A stretch of DNA of 64,000 bases from Pedobacter frigiditerrae (lineage in GTDB: Bacteria > Bacteroidota > Bacteroidia > Sphingobacteriales > Sphingobacteriaceae): the NCBI RefSeq assembly GCF_004331645.1, contig NZ_SJSK01000006.1, forward strand, positions 186,001 through 250,000. Direction: 5' to 3'. Below the pieces are notes generated by a model. It did not search any database, had not been told where the DNA came from, and saw only the letters and a program-made list of their open reading frames with translations. The translations under genes and the position numbers were made by a program. Of the stretch, positions 53,108-61,563 are shown in pieces (position 1 is the first letter of the stretch; each line of letters starts with the position of its first letter).

Positions 53108-53728
53108 ATGGAAAATCAACTGATACCAAAACAAGAAATTGGAAGTGAGATGGACGCAGTTTCATCAATTTCATTTGAAACTTTAGAAGAGGCCATCACA
53201 TTTTATATCCTTGCCAAACAGAGATTGGCAGCTGTAAGTAACTGGGCTAAAGTATGCGGCACTGATGCCACTACTTTCGAGTTGTTAAATGCTTTAGGTT
53301 CGGCACCAGCCGAATTAGGGGAAGGCAATTTAATTAAGATTGATATCCCTGGGCCAGGTACAGGAGTGGGCAGTGGTTATGATTGGGTTAAAATTGAAAA
53401 GATAGAATCGGGGGAGACCTTGAATGAGCAATACTTTGGCTTTAGGGTAAGGCCATGTGCTAATCCCGAAAAACCAACAGCCGGCACTGCTCACTTTTTT
53501 AAAGACACAGCTACATCTACATTTTTGATTCGACTTTCCCAAAACACGGTTTACGCAGAAATGCATGGGCGAAACGAAGTGCCAAATACTGAAGATGCCA
53601 GTTTTTTTGATGGCTTAAGGAATATGACGGTAGGTTATACTGCCAAAATTGGATTGTCTTATCCGCAATGGAAATTATTGGTAGATGGTTTGGTTAAACA
53701 GGAAGAGCTAGCAGGTAGCACCAGTTAG
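53108..53728 (+). CDS. Hypothetical protein, 206 residues
   Basis: The N-terminal part is Glu-rich (LIPKQEIGSEMDAVSSISFE), the middle is strand-rich (WVKIEKIESGETLNEQYFGF), with HFFKDTATSTFLIRLSQNTV and YAEMHGRNEVPNTEDASFFD later. No known motif was recognised; similar proteins occur in Pedobacter in my experience but without a function. It is 9 bp from the DUF72 gene start. Confidence 0.55.
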   Translation: MENQLIPKQEIGSEMDAVSSISFETLEEAITFYILAKQRLAAVSNWAKVCGTDATTFELLNALGSAPAELGEGNLIKIDIPGPGTGVGSGYDWVKIEKIESGETLNEQYFGFRVRPCANPEKPTAGTAHFFKDTATSTFLIRLSQNTVYAEMHGRNEVPNTEDASFFDGLRNMTVGYTAKIGLSYPQWKLLVDGLVKQEELAGSTS

Positions 53729-53737
53729 AAATTTAGT

Positions 53738-54502
53738 ATGGGCGTTGATTTTCAAAACTATTATTCGGGCACAAGTGGGCTGCTGTTACCAGTTCCTAAC
53801 AAGCTTTATTATCCTGAAGAATTTCAGGATAAGAGCAGGCTTTGTTACTACGCCTCTTTAATGGATAGCATTGAAATTAATAGTTCGTTTTATAAAATCC
53901 CACAAGCGGCTACCCTAAAAAAATGGGCAGCAGATGTGCCTGATGAATTCCTTTTTACCTTTAAGCTTTTCAAGGAGATTACCCATCACCAAGATTTGGC
54001 ATTTGATAGGACATTGATAGAAAAATTCATGCAGGTGATCTCCCATGTGGGCGATAAAAAAGGATGTTTATTGGTGCAATTTCCACCTAGCATTCGCATT
54101 AATCATTTAATGCAAATAGGCAGGTTAATTAGCGTATTGCGGGATAATAACCCATTGATGGAATGGAAAATTGCCTTGGAGTTTCGTCACCCTTCCTTGT
54201 ATGTAGATGAAGTTTATGAGTTATTGGAAAACCAACAAATGGGAATGGTATTGCATGATAAATCGCCTGCCAATGCTCCGATCATGGAAACACATCCAGA
54301 TTTTGTGTATTTACGCTTTCACGGGCCAGGTGGTAATTACCGAGGCAGTTATGCTGATGATGTGCTATATGAATATGCCAGTTATGTAAGCGATTGGCTT
54401 AATGAGGGGAAAAAGGTATTTGTTTATTTTAACAACACCATGGGAAATGCACATGGCAACCTAAATAGGTTAAGGCAAATTGTTAGAGATACTTATTTGT
54501 AA
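53738..54502 (+). CDS. DUF72 (YecE-like) domain protein
   Basis: 254 residues, normal length for the family. Recognised by YYSGTSGL near the N-terminus, IEINSSFYKIPQAATLKKWA, the FKLFKEITHH segment, EFRHPSL and the YLRFHGP and NNTMGNAHGNLNRL segments near the end. The family has a TIM-barrel-like fold of unknown reaction and is common next to repair genes. It lies between the hypothetical gene and a DUF3606 gene in the same direction. Confidence 0.9.
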   Translation: MGVDFQNYYSGTSGLLLPVPNKLYYPEEFQDKSRLCYYASLMDSIEINSSFYKIPQAATLKKWAADVPDEFLFTFKLFKEITHHQDLAFDRTLIEKFMQVISHVGDKKGCLLVQFPPSIRINHLMQIGRLISVLRDNNPLMEWKIALEFRHPSLYVDEVYELLENQQMGMVLHDKSPANAPIMETHPDFVYLRFHGPGGNYRGSYADDVLYEYASYVSDWLNEGKKVFVYFNNTMGNAHGNLNRLRQIVRDTYL

Positions 54503-54550
54503 ACATTTTCGCACTTCTTGTGTTTAAGCTCACACCATTATAACATAAGG

Positions 54551-54709
54551 ATGAGACCAAATAATAACGAACCACAAATTAACATTGAGAAACCCTACGA
54601 GCTTTGGGATTGGGCAGCAGAATTACACGTGAGTGCAGAGAGATTGAAAAAAGCAGTCTTAACTGTTGGCAAGTCTGTTAGGGCTGTAAAGTTGTTTTTA
54701 AAAAAATAA
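54551..54709 (+). CDS. DUF3606 family protein (short)
   Basis: 52 residues from the ATG at 54551; the frame is open from 54518 but without a better start. The pattern INIEKPYELWDWAAELHVSA and ERLKKAVLTVGKSVRAVKLF is the DUF3606 core. Second copy follows 2 bp after its stop codon. Function unknown; such proteins are frequent beside stress genes in soil bacteria. Confidence 0.8.
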   Translation: MRPNNNEPQINIEKPYELWDWAAELHVSAERLKKAVLTVGKSVRAVKLFLKK

Positions 54710-54711
54710 AG

Positions 54712-54999
54712 ATGGAAACGAGCCAAAATCATTCAGCTGCCGAAGATCCTAATCAGGATTTGCAGCGTACGCTTAGTTTTGCTGGCGCAGATGGAAATCA
54801 AAAGCATGAGATAGAAAGTGATGCAGCTACCTTGGAGCCTTTTGATGATAAGGCAGAACATCGGCTGATTAATACTGATGATGCAGCTGACATGTTCTAC
54901 TGGGCAAGCGAATTTCAAATTAGTGTAGCAGATTTAAAAGCTGCCATTGTTTTAAATGGTAATTCGGTACGTGAAGTTAAGAAGTACTTAAGTATCTAA
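54712..54999 (+). CDS. DUF3606 family protein (with acidic N-terminus)
   Basis: 95 residues. An acidic, hydrophilic N-terminal half precedes the DUF3606 core INTDDAADMFYWASEFQISV and DLKAAIVLNGNSVREVKKYL. Tandem with the preceding copy; both are followed by the Fpg-like gene, 3 bp away. No catalytic residue is visible. Confidence 0.8.
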   Translation: METSQNHSAAEDPNQDLQRTLSFAGADGNQKHEIESDAATLEPFDDKAEHRLINTDDAADMFYWASEFQISVADLKAAIVLNGNSVREVKKYLSI

Positions 55000-55002
55000 A
55001 TT

Positions 55003-55779
55003 ATGGCAGAGTTACCTGACTTAACCGTATTTGCCGGCATCTTGAACCGCAGGTTTAAAGGAAAAACTTTAAAAGAACTGGATGTGGTGGTTGCCAATAA
55101 AATCAATGCGAGCGAAAAGGAACTTAAAAAAGCCTTGGAAGGGAAAAAACTTTTGTCGGTATCTAGAGAAGGAAAAACATTGCAAATGCACTTTTCTGAT
55201 GATCAGGTGCTGGGACTTCACTTAATGTTACGAGGAGAACTGGTGCTGCTAGATCAAGAAAATACAAATCCAAAATATCAAATCTTAGGCTTTCATTTTA
55301 CGGGAGGTGAAGGTTTTGCATTGGTCGACTTGCAAAAACAAGCTACACCAACTTTAAATCCGGCCATTTCAAAAGTGCCAGATGCACTAGTTATGGATTT
55401 AGATTATTTCTCATCGCTTTTAGCTAAAAAAAGAACAACCATTAAAACATTGTTGATGGACCAGCATTGGATACGGGGCATTGGCAACTCTTATGGTGAT
55501 GAAATTTTATGGGATGCTAGCATTTCTCCTTTTTCAATTGCTAATGCGATACCCGAAGCTGCGGTTAAAACCTTGTATAAAAGCTTAACAGTTGTTCTTA
55601 AAAAAGCGATTAAGGCAATAGAAAAGGAAAATGGGGATGAATTGAAGGGAGAGCTAAGGGATTTTATGCAGGTGCATGGTGCGGGGCTAAAGAAGAGTCC
55701 GACAGGGGCAGCCATCAAATCTGAAACGATTGGCGGTAGAAAAAGTTATTATACTGAAGAACAACACTTATATATTTAA
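55003..55779 (+). CDS. Fpg/Nei-like DNA glycosylase family protein, zinc finger missing
   Basis: 258 residues. Start MAELPDLTVFAGILNRRFKG aligns with the MPELPE of Fpg, but residue 2 is Ala, not the Pro that forms the Schiff base. The helix-two-turn-helix region contains LMDQHWIRGIGNSYGDEILW, typical of Fpg (void-filling Asn). The end GRKSYYTEEQHLY lacks the four Cys of the zinc finger. So this is a diverged zincless branch, common in Bacteroidota. Whether it cuts DNA is uncertain; it lies just after two DUF3606 genes. Confidence 0.88.
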   Translation: MAELPDLTVFAGILNRRFKGKTLKELDVVVANKINASEKELKKALEGKKLLSVSREGKTLQMHFSDDQVLGLHLMLRGELVLLDQENTNPKYQILGFHFTGGEGFALVDLQKQATPTLNPAISKVPDALVMDLDYFSSLLAKKRTTIKTLLMDQHWIRGIGNSYGDEILWDASISPFSIANAIPEAAVKTLYKSLTVVLKKAIKAIEKENGDELKGELRDFMQVHGAGLKKSPTGAAIKSETIGGRKSYYTEEQHLYI

Positions 55780-55894
55780 AATATGCAATCATTTGAAATA
55801 AAATTTTTAGGTTTTGTCCTTCTCATGTAGTTGGGAAACCGGCGAATGCTCAGCGAAGCTAACTAATCCTAAAACGTTATAAAGGAATAAAATA

Positions 55895-55917
55895 GCCCAG
55901 TCAAGCTGAGCATGACG
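55895..55917. repeat. Dispersed intergenic repeat fragment
   Basis: Copy of the 36862-36884 element with two mismatches, located between the Fpg-like and receiver genes. Confidence 0.7.
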
Positions 55918-55986
55918 ATCTTTCAGAATATTTATACTAACAAATGAAAAAAATCAATTTGGATACAGCCTTTATTTTTTTATTAA

Positions 55987-56352
55987 TCAATAGCCTAATT
56001 CTTTAATGTGCTTCCTGATTATTTTATATAACAAATTAAGATCAAAAGGCTTGGCAATATAATCATCAAAACCAGCTTGAATGGCAATGCCGTGAATATT
56101 GTGGTTACAGCTGATAGCAATTACCGGTAAATAAGGATGTTTTTCTTTTATTTTGTTTAGAATTGATAATGCTGCTGCGCCATTAATTTTAAAGTCGAGC
56201 ATAACTACATGGGGCCTGGCTTTAGCTATTAAATCTAGAAAATCGTGTTCAGGCTCCATGATGGCATAAACCTGAAAGTTTTCTATTTCTAATGCAAGGG
56301 TAAGTATGTCCAATATGGCAATGTCAGTATCCTGAATGATGATTGTTTCCAT
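55987..56352 (-). CDS. Single-domain response regulator, atypical acidic pocket
   Basis: 121 residues from the ATG at 56352. The N-terminus METIIIQDTDIAILD has Gln-Asp-Thr-Asp in place of the usual Asp-Asp pair. Acceptor Asp near 53 in VVMLDFKINGAA is present and the Lys in IAKPFDLNLL too. Altered pocket suggests weak metal binding. Divergent from the HK with a SpoIIAA-like domain (56578), 225 bp apart; they are likely partners. Confidence 0.85.
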   Translation of the reverse strand: METIIIQDTDIAILDILTLALEIENFQVYAIMEPEHDFLDLIAKARPHVVMLDFKINGAAALSILNKIKEKHPYLPVIAISCNHNIHGIAIQAGFDDYIAKPFDLNLLYKIIRKHIKELGY

Positions 56353-56577
56353 TTTTTGAGTATTAACCAAAAAAGGAAAGCAAGTTGACGGGAGAAGTCA
56401 CAGTTTCTGGATTGCTAAAGATAGTTGTTTATTGTGGTAGTTCTCCGCTTTTAAAGCGGTGTTAATTCTATTTTAATGATGCATTTTTTTTGTCTGTTAG
56501 ATTTTATTTAATAGACCTAGAACTTTTGTGCTTTTTAGGTGTTAGCTTTTAATATCATATTTTTTAGACTAACGCTC

Positions 56578-58998
56578 ATGCACAAGGCCCCAAGCTTAAG
56601 TAATAACCAACTTTTAGAAATTTTATCCTTCTCAAAGGAGGCAATGGCCATTTATACCACTCAAGATATTGTTATAGAAATGGCAAACGATGCGATGTTG
56701 GCATTTTGGGGAAGGGATAAAAGTATAATTGGTTTACCGCTAGAAACTGCGTTGCCCGAATTAAAAGGCCAGCCTTTTATTGGCATGTTACAAAAAGTTT
56801 TACAAACAGGCATAACAGATTCTGGTTTAGCCATACCAGCCGAACTTTTAATAGATGGCGAACTACAGACTTCTTATTTCGATTATGAATACCGAGCCAT
56901 TAAAAATGAATTGGGAGAAACTTATTGCATTTTCCACACTGCAGCAGATGTTACAGAAAAGGTATTGGGTATGCAGGCCATGGAGTTGGCCCGAAAACAA
57001 GAAACTGCCTTGTATAACGAACAGGCATTAAATGAAGAGCTGGCTGCTTCAAATGAAGAGTTGGCAGCCATAAATGAAGAATTAAACGACTTGCAGGAAA
57101 AGTTACAAAGCCTGAACTCAGAATTGGAAGAACGGGTAAATGCAAGAACTAAGGAACTAGCTGATAGCGAAGCTCGTTTACGTTACATGTTGGCAGATGC
57201 GCCTGTTGCCATTGCAGTATTTAGTGGAAGAGATTTAGTGGTCGAATCTGCCAATAAAAAAGTATTAGAGGCTTGGGGTAAAACCGATGAAATAATTGGT
57301 AAACCATTACATATAGGGGTGCCAGAGTTGGTAGGTCAAGATTTTCTAACCATTCTAGATGAAGTGTTTACAAGTTCGCAACCTTTTTATGGAAATGAAG
57401 TGAGGGCATTAATAGAACAAAATGGCGTAATAGAAGAAGTCTACTCTAATTTTGTTTATCATCCCTTAAAAGATGATGCAGGTAGCACAACAAGTATCAT
57501 GTTGGTTGCCAACGTAGTTACAGAACAAGTTAAAGCCAGAAAAGTAATTGAAGAAAGCGAACAAAGATTTCGTTTCATGCTCAACGCCATTCCGCAACAG
57601 GTTTGGACAGCTACGCCAGATGGGGCATTAGATTATGTGAATGACGTTATATGTGCTGATTTTGGAGATAGTACAGCAGAAATTGTAGGTAATGGTTGGC
57701 AAAAATATATTCATCCTGAAGATTTGCCTAAAGCGCTGATCCATTGGAGAAACGCTTTGGAAACTGGTACTGAATATTTAGTAGAATTTAGGTTATTATT
57801 TGCTGATGGAAGTTACAAATGGCATTTGGCTAGAGCTTTGCCTTTTGTAGAAGACGGACAAATTAAATCATGGATTGGTACCAATACCAATATTGATGTT
57901 CAAAAGGAAAATGAGCAGAAAAAGGATGAATTTATTTCTATTGCAAGCCATGAATTAAAAACGCCATTAACCAGTGTAAAGGCTTTTAATCAATTAATGT
58001 CGAGAACTAATGATCCAGAAAAGCTAACTAAATATATTTCTAAATCTGCCGAACACATTACCAAGCTTGAAAAGTTAATTACCGATTTATTAGACGTTAC
58101 TAAAATAAATGCAGGTAAAATGAATTATACGATGCAAGCCTTTGATTTCACTGCAATGGTTAAGGAAAGTATAGATAATGTACAACATGGCACTAATACA
58201 CATCAAATTGTTTTAGAGCAGGCCGATGCCATTGAATATCATGGAGACCACTTTAGGCTAGAACAAGTGATGAATAACTTTTTAACCAATGCCATCAAAT
58301 ATTCTCCGGAGGGTAATCAAGTTCTGGTTAATTGTAAGCTGGAAAATAACAATATTATTGTGTCTGTTAAAGATTTTGGAGTTGGGATTGAAGAGCATAG
58401 CCTCGATAAATTATTTGATCGTTATTACAGGGTAGATAATACAGCCATGCGTTTTGAAGGTTTGGGATTAGGTTTGTTTATTTCTTCTGAAATATTAAAG
58501 CGCCATCAAGGTAGTTTTTGGCTAGAGAGCGAATTAGGCAAGGGTTCTACTTTTTACTTTAGGCTGCCAATAGAGATGCAAGATGATGCTAAAACCATTA
58601 TCAATACAAATGATCTTTATCAGGATGAATCGATAGTTATTTCTTACGATGCTGCAAATGCCCGTGTTGATGTAGATTGGAGGGGCTTTCAAGATTTAGC
58701 ATCGGTACAAAATGGCGGTGCAAGAATCATAGCATTCTTAAAAAGACATCAATGTACCAAAGCGTGTAATGACAATACCAATGTGCTGGGCACTTGGTCT
58801 GAAGCGGTAGATTGGGCAGGAAAAGAGTTTTTCCCAATGCTAGAAGAAGCAGGTTTAAAACATTTGGCCTGGATTTACCCAGATAGTGTTTTCAATAAAT
58901 TATCGGCTAAAAAAACAGTTGATATTGCACAAGGAGGTATTGTTACTCAGTTTTTTACTGATTTAGGGTTGGCGAGAAATTGGCTAGATAGTAAGTAA
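56578..58998 (+). CDS. PAS histidine kinase with C-terminal SpoIIAA/STAS-like domain
   Basis: 806 residues. Preferred start is the ATG at 56578 (MHKAPSLSNNQL) because the 13-residue extension is hydrophobic and unlike family members. Three PAS domains: about 8-130, 190-320 and 330-445, with a coiled coil (EELAASNEELAAINEELNDL) between the first two. HisKA with His458 in ASHELKTPLTSV and HATPase_c to about 667. The C-terminal part (about 690-806) is a separate domain: WRGFQDLASVQNGGARIIAF, LNDN-type CNDNTNVLGTWSEAVDW, AGLKHLAWIYPDSVFNKLSA. This resembles stand-alone SpoIIAA/STAS-like proteins of Bacteroidota and is rarely fused to a kinase. Confidence 0.88.
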   Translation: MHKAPSLSNNQLLEILSFSKEAMAIYTTQDIVIEMANDAMLAFWGRDKSIIGLPLETALPELKGQPFIGMLQKVLQTGITDSGLAIPAELLIDGELQTSYFDYEYRAIKNELGETYCIFHTAADVTEKVLGMQAMELARKQETALYNEQALNEELAASNEELAAINEELNDLQEKLQSLNSELEERVNARTKELADSEARLRYMLADAPVAIAVFSGRDLVVESANKKVLEAWGKTDEIIGKPLHIGVPELVGQDFLTILDEVFTSSQPFYGNEVRALIEQNGVIEEVYSNFVYHPLKDDAGSTTSIMLVANVVTEQVKARKVIEESEQRFRFMLNAIPQQVWTATPDGALDYVNDVICADFGDSTAEIVGNGWQKYIHPEDLPKALIHWRNALETGTEYLVEFRLLFADGSYKWHLARALPFVEDGQIKSWIGTNTNIDVQKENEQKKDEFISIASHELKTPLTSVKAFNQLMSRTNDPEKLTKYISKSAEHITKLEKLITDLLDVTKINAGKMNYTMQAFDFTAMVKESIDNVQHGTNTHQIVLEQADAIEYHGDHFRLEQVMNNFLTNAIKYSPEGNQVLVNCKLENNNIIVSVKDFGVGIEEHSLDKLFDRYYRVDNTAMRFEGLGLGLFISSEILKRHQGSFWLESELGKGSTFYFRLPIEMQDDAKTIINTNDLYQDESIVISYDAANARVDVDWRGFQDLASVQNGGARIIAFLKRHQCTKACNDNTNVLGTWSEAVDWAGKEFFPMLEEAGLKHLAWIYPDSVFNKLSAKKTVDIAQGGIVTQFFTDLGLARNWLDSK

Positions 58999-59209
58999 AT
59001 CATTCTTAATTACTTACCAAATCTTCATTAACTAAAGATGTTAGTAACAATTTTATTATTCCTTAGAGTGGTTTAAACATTTTGGCAAAGTTGTTGTTTT
59101 AGAAAATGATTTAAGATATGGTTTCATCTGTGATGGGGCAAAAATTGGTAAATCATTTACAGTTAGGCTTAATTGTAAATATGTTAAACGCTCATTTAAA
59201 GCTTAAAAT

Positions 59210-60928
59210 ATGGCAAAGAAAAAGGCCACTGCGAAAGCAGCAGATAATTTAACATTTCTCAAAACCCCCACCGGAATAAATGGTTTAGATGAAATTACGT
59301 TGGGAGGTTTTCCAAAGGGAAGACCTACACTAATTTGTGGTGCAGCAGGTTGTGGTAAAACCTTATTTTCACTAGAGTTTTTGGTTAAAGGTGTCGAAGA
59401 ATTTAATGAGCCAGGGGTTTTTATTGCTTTTGAAGAAAAGGCAGATGAACTAGCTTTAAATGTAACTTCTTTAGGCTTTGATTTAAAGAAATTACAAGAT
59501 GAAAAAAAACTGCGTATCGATTATATTCATATAGATAAAAGTGAAATAGAAGAAACTGGAGAATATGACCTACAGGGATTATTTATTCGTTTGGGTTATG
59601 CCATAGATTCTATTGGCGCAAAAAGAGTTGTTTTAGATACTATAGAAAATCTATTTTCTGGCTTAACCAATGAAGGTATTTTAAGGGCAGAATTGCGAAG
59701 GCTATTTCAGTTTTTAAAAGACAAGGGTGTTACCGCTATCATTACGGGAGAAAGTGGAGAGAAAACACTAACCAGGCAAGGTTTGGAAGAATATGTGTCT
59801 GATTGTGTGATTCTTTTAGATCATCGGGTGGTTAATCAGATTTCAACCCGTAGGTTAAGGATCATTAAATATCGTGGCTCTTTACATGGCACCAATGAAT
59901 ATCCTTTTTTGATTGATGAAGATGGTATTTCGGTGTTGCCCGTTACGTCATTAAAGTTAGATAAACCAGTTTCAGCAGAAATCATTAATTCAGGCATTCC
60001 TTCTTTAGATAAAATGTTTCCTACTGGAGGTTTTTATAAAGGCAGTAGCATATTAACTTCTGGCACGGCTGGTACGGGAAAAACGAGTATTGCGGTTAGT
60101 TTTGCAGATGCAGCTTGTAAACGAGGAGAAAAGTGTTTGTATTTTGCATTTGAAGAATCGCCAGCGCAAATCATTAGAAACATGAAATCTATTGATCTTA
60201 ATTTGCAAAAGCACGTTGATAAAGGGTTATTAAAATTTTATGCCTCACGGCCGACCATGTATGGTCTAGAAATGCATTTGGTGGCTATACATAAGGCCAT
60301 ACAAAAATTTAAACCTAATGTGGTGGTGTTGGACCCGATTACTAACTTAATTACCATTGGTAGTTTTAGTGAAGTAAAATCCATGTTGGTAAGGATGATT
60401 GATTTTTTACAAGAAAACCAAATTACAGTCATGTTTACGGCTCTAACCTTAAGTACGGTAATTAATGATCAAACGGATGATGGGGTGTCTTCTTTAGTAG
60501 ATTCATGGCTGTGCATTAAGGATATTGAGATGAATGGCGAAAGAAACAGAGGTTTATATGTCATGAAGGCTAGGGGTATGCAACACTCTAATCAGATTAG
60601 GGAATTTGTAATTACCAATAAGGGCTTAAGTTTAGTAGATGTATACTTAGGCCCAGATGGAATTTTAACGGGTTCTGCAAGAGAAACCCAAATGCTGATG
60701 GAGGAAACGGGCCAAGTTTTACATCGCAATGCCCTAGGAAGGAAAGATAGAGAAGTTTTAAGAAAACGCAAATTGCTGGAAGCTAAAATTGAAAGCTTAA
60801 AAACAGAATTTGAATCGGCCGAAGAAGAATTAAATAAAATCTATATCGAAGATGAAATCAAACGTGGTGTGTTGAATAAAACACGCCAACAAATGACAGA
60901 TCTAAGGTCAGGAAATAAGGATATTTAG
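59210..60928 (+). CDS. kaiC: KaiC-like circadian clock ATPase
   Basis: 572 residues with two RecA-like domains. CI: Walker A GAAGCGKT (44-51), catalytic Glu75-Glu76 in AFEE. CII: Walker A GTAGTGKT (285-292), Glu315-Glu316 in AFEES. The region equal to the cyanobacterial phosphosites Ser431/Thr432 reads Ser427-Ser428 in DDGVSSLVDSW, so autophosphorylation is plausible. The C-terminus (about 495-572) is a long coiled coil, not the short A-loop tail bound by KaiA. First gene of an operon with two kaiB genes and a kinase; KaiA is absent. Confidence 0.95.
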   Translation: MAKKKATAKAADNLTFLKTPTGINGLDEITLGGFPKGRPTLICGAAGCGKTLFSLEFLVKGVEEFNEPGVFIAFEEKADELALNVTSLGFDLKKLQDEKKLRIDYIHIDKSEIEETGEYDLQGLFIRLGYAIDSIGAKRVVLDTIENLFSGLTNEGILRAELRRLFQFLKDKGVTAIITGESGEKTLTRQGLEEYVSDCVILLDHRVVNQISTRRLRIIKYRGSLHGTNEYPFLIDEDGISVLPVTSLKLDKPVSAEIINSGIPSLDKMFPTGGFYKGSSILTSGTAGTGKTSIAVSFADAACKRGEKCLYFAFEESPAQIIRNMKSIDLNLQKHVDKGLLKFYASRPTMYGLEMHLVAIHKAIQKFKPNVVVLDPITNLITIGSFSEVKSMLVRMIDFLQENQITVMFTALTLSTVINDQTDDGVSSLVDSWLCIKDIEMNGERNRGLYVMKARGMQHSNQIREFVITNKGLSLVDVYLGPDGILTGSARETQMLMEETGQVLHRNALGRKDREVLRKRKLLEAKIESLKTEFESAEEELNKIYIEDEIKRGVLNKTRQQMTDLRSGNKDI

Positions 60929-60946
60929 CAGTAAAAAGAAAAGCTT

Positions 60947-61228
60947 GTGAGTAAGAAATATGAATTGAGATTGTATGTAGCTGGTAAAACGCTTAAATCA
61001 GTTACCGCTTTAAATAATCTAAAACAATATTGTGAAGAACATTTAAAGGGCGAGTATGTTATTGAGGTGATAGACCTATTAGAACAGCCTCAGTTGGCAG
61101 AAGGTGATCAGATTTTGGCTATACCAACATTGGTTAAAAAAGTGCCAGAACCGGTTAGAAAAATCATTGGAGATCTTTCTAATCAGGAGAAAGTTTTAGT
61201 CGGTTTAGACATCAGACCTAAATTATAA
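60947..61228 (+). CDS. kaiB: KaiB-like protein 1
   Basis: 93 residues; starts with GTG at 60947. Matches KaiB through YELRLYVAGKTLKSVTALNN, VIEVIDLLEQPQLAEGDQIL and AIPTLVKKVPEPVRKIIGDL, then VLVGLDIRP. The family folds as a thioredoxin-like fold-switcher that binds the KaiC CI ring. It starts 18 bp after the kaiC stop, so it should be co-translated. It is closer to canonical KaiB than copy 2. Confidence 0.95.
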   Translation: MSKKYELRLYVAGKTLKSVTALNNLKQYCEEHLKGEYVIEVIDLLEQPQLAEGDQILAIPTLVKKVPEPVRKIIGDLSNQEKVLVGLDIRPKL

Positions 61229-61238
61229 ATATAAACAA

Positions 61239-61553
61239 ATGAGTACAGAAGGCAGCTCACTGCAAGATTGGGGTATTGCAGCGGATGAGAAATTCAGCCT
61301 TCGGTTATTTGTAGCTGGGGCTTCATCCATATCTATAAGGGCAATTAGTAATTTGCAATCTATTCTAGATGAACATCTAAAGGATAGGTATGAATTGGAA
61401 ATTATAGATATCCATCAGCAACCCTTATTGGTTAAAGAAGAAAATATTTTTGCAGTGCCTTTATTAATTAAAAAACTGCCATCGCCAATAAAAAGATTAG
61501 TTGGCGATATGTCTGATAAGGCAAAGGTGCTTAAAGGTTTAGGATTGGAGTAA
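61239..61553 (+). CDS. kaiB: KaiB-like protein 2
   Basis: 104 residues. An N-terminal extension of about 15 residues (MSTEGSSLQDWGIAADE) precedes the KaiB domain FSLRLFVAGASSISIRAISN, LEIIDIHQQPLLVKEENIFA, PLLIKKLPSPIKRLVGDMSD. The conserved core is kept, but it is diverged from copy 1, consistent with a distinct role (for example binding the kinase or another KaiC state). It lies 10 bp after copy 1. Confidence 0.93.
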   Translation: MSTEGSSLQDWGIAADEKFSLRLFVAGASSISIRAISNLQSILDEHLKDRYELEIIDIHQQPLLVKEENIFAVPLLIKKLPSPIKRLVGDMSDKAKVLKGLGLE

Positions 61554-61563
61554 TTGAAATAGT

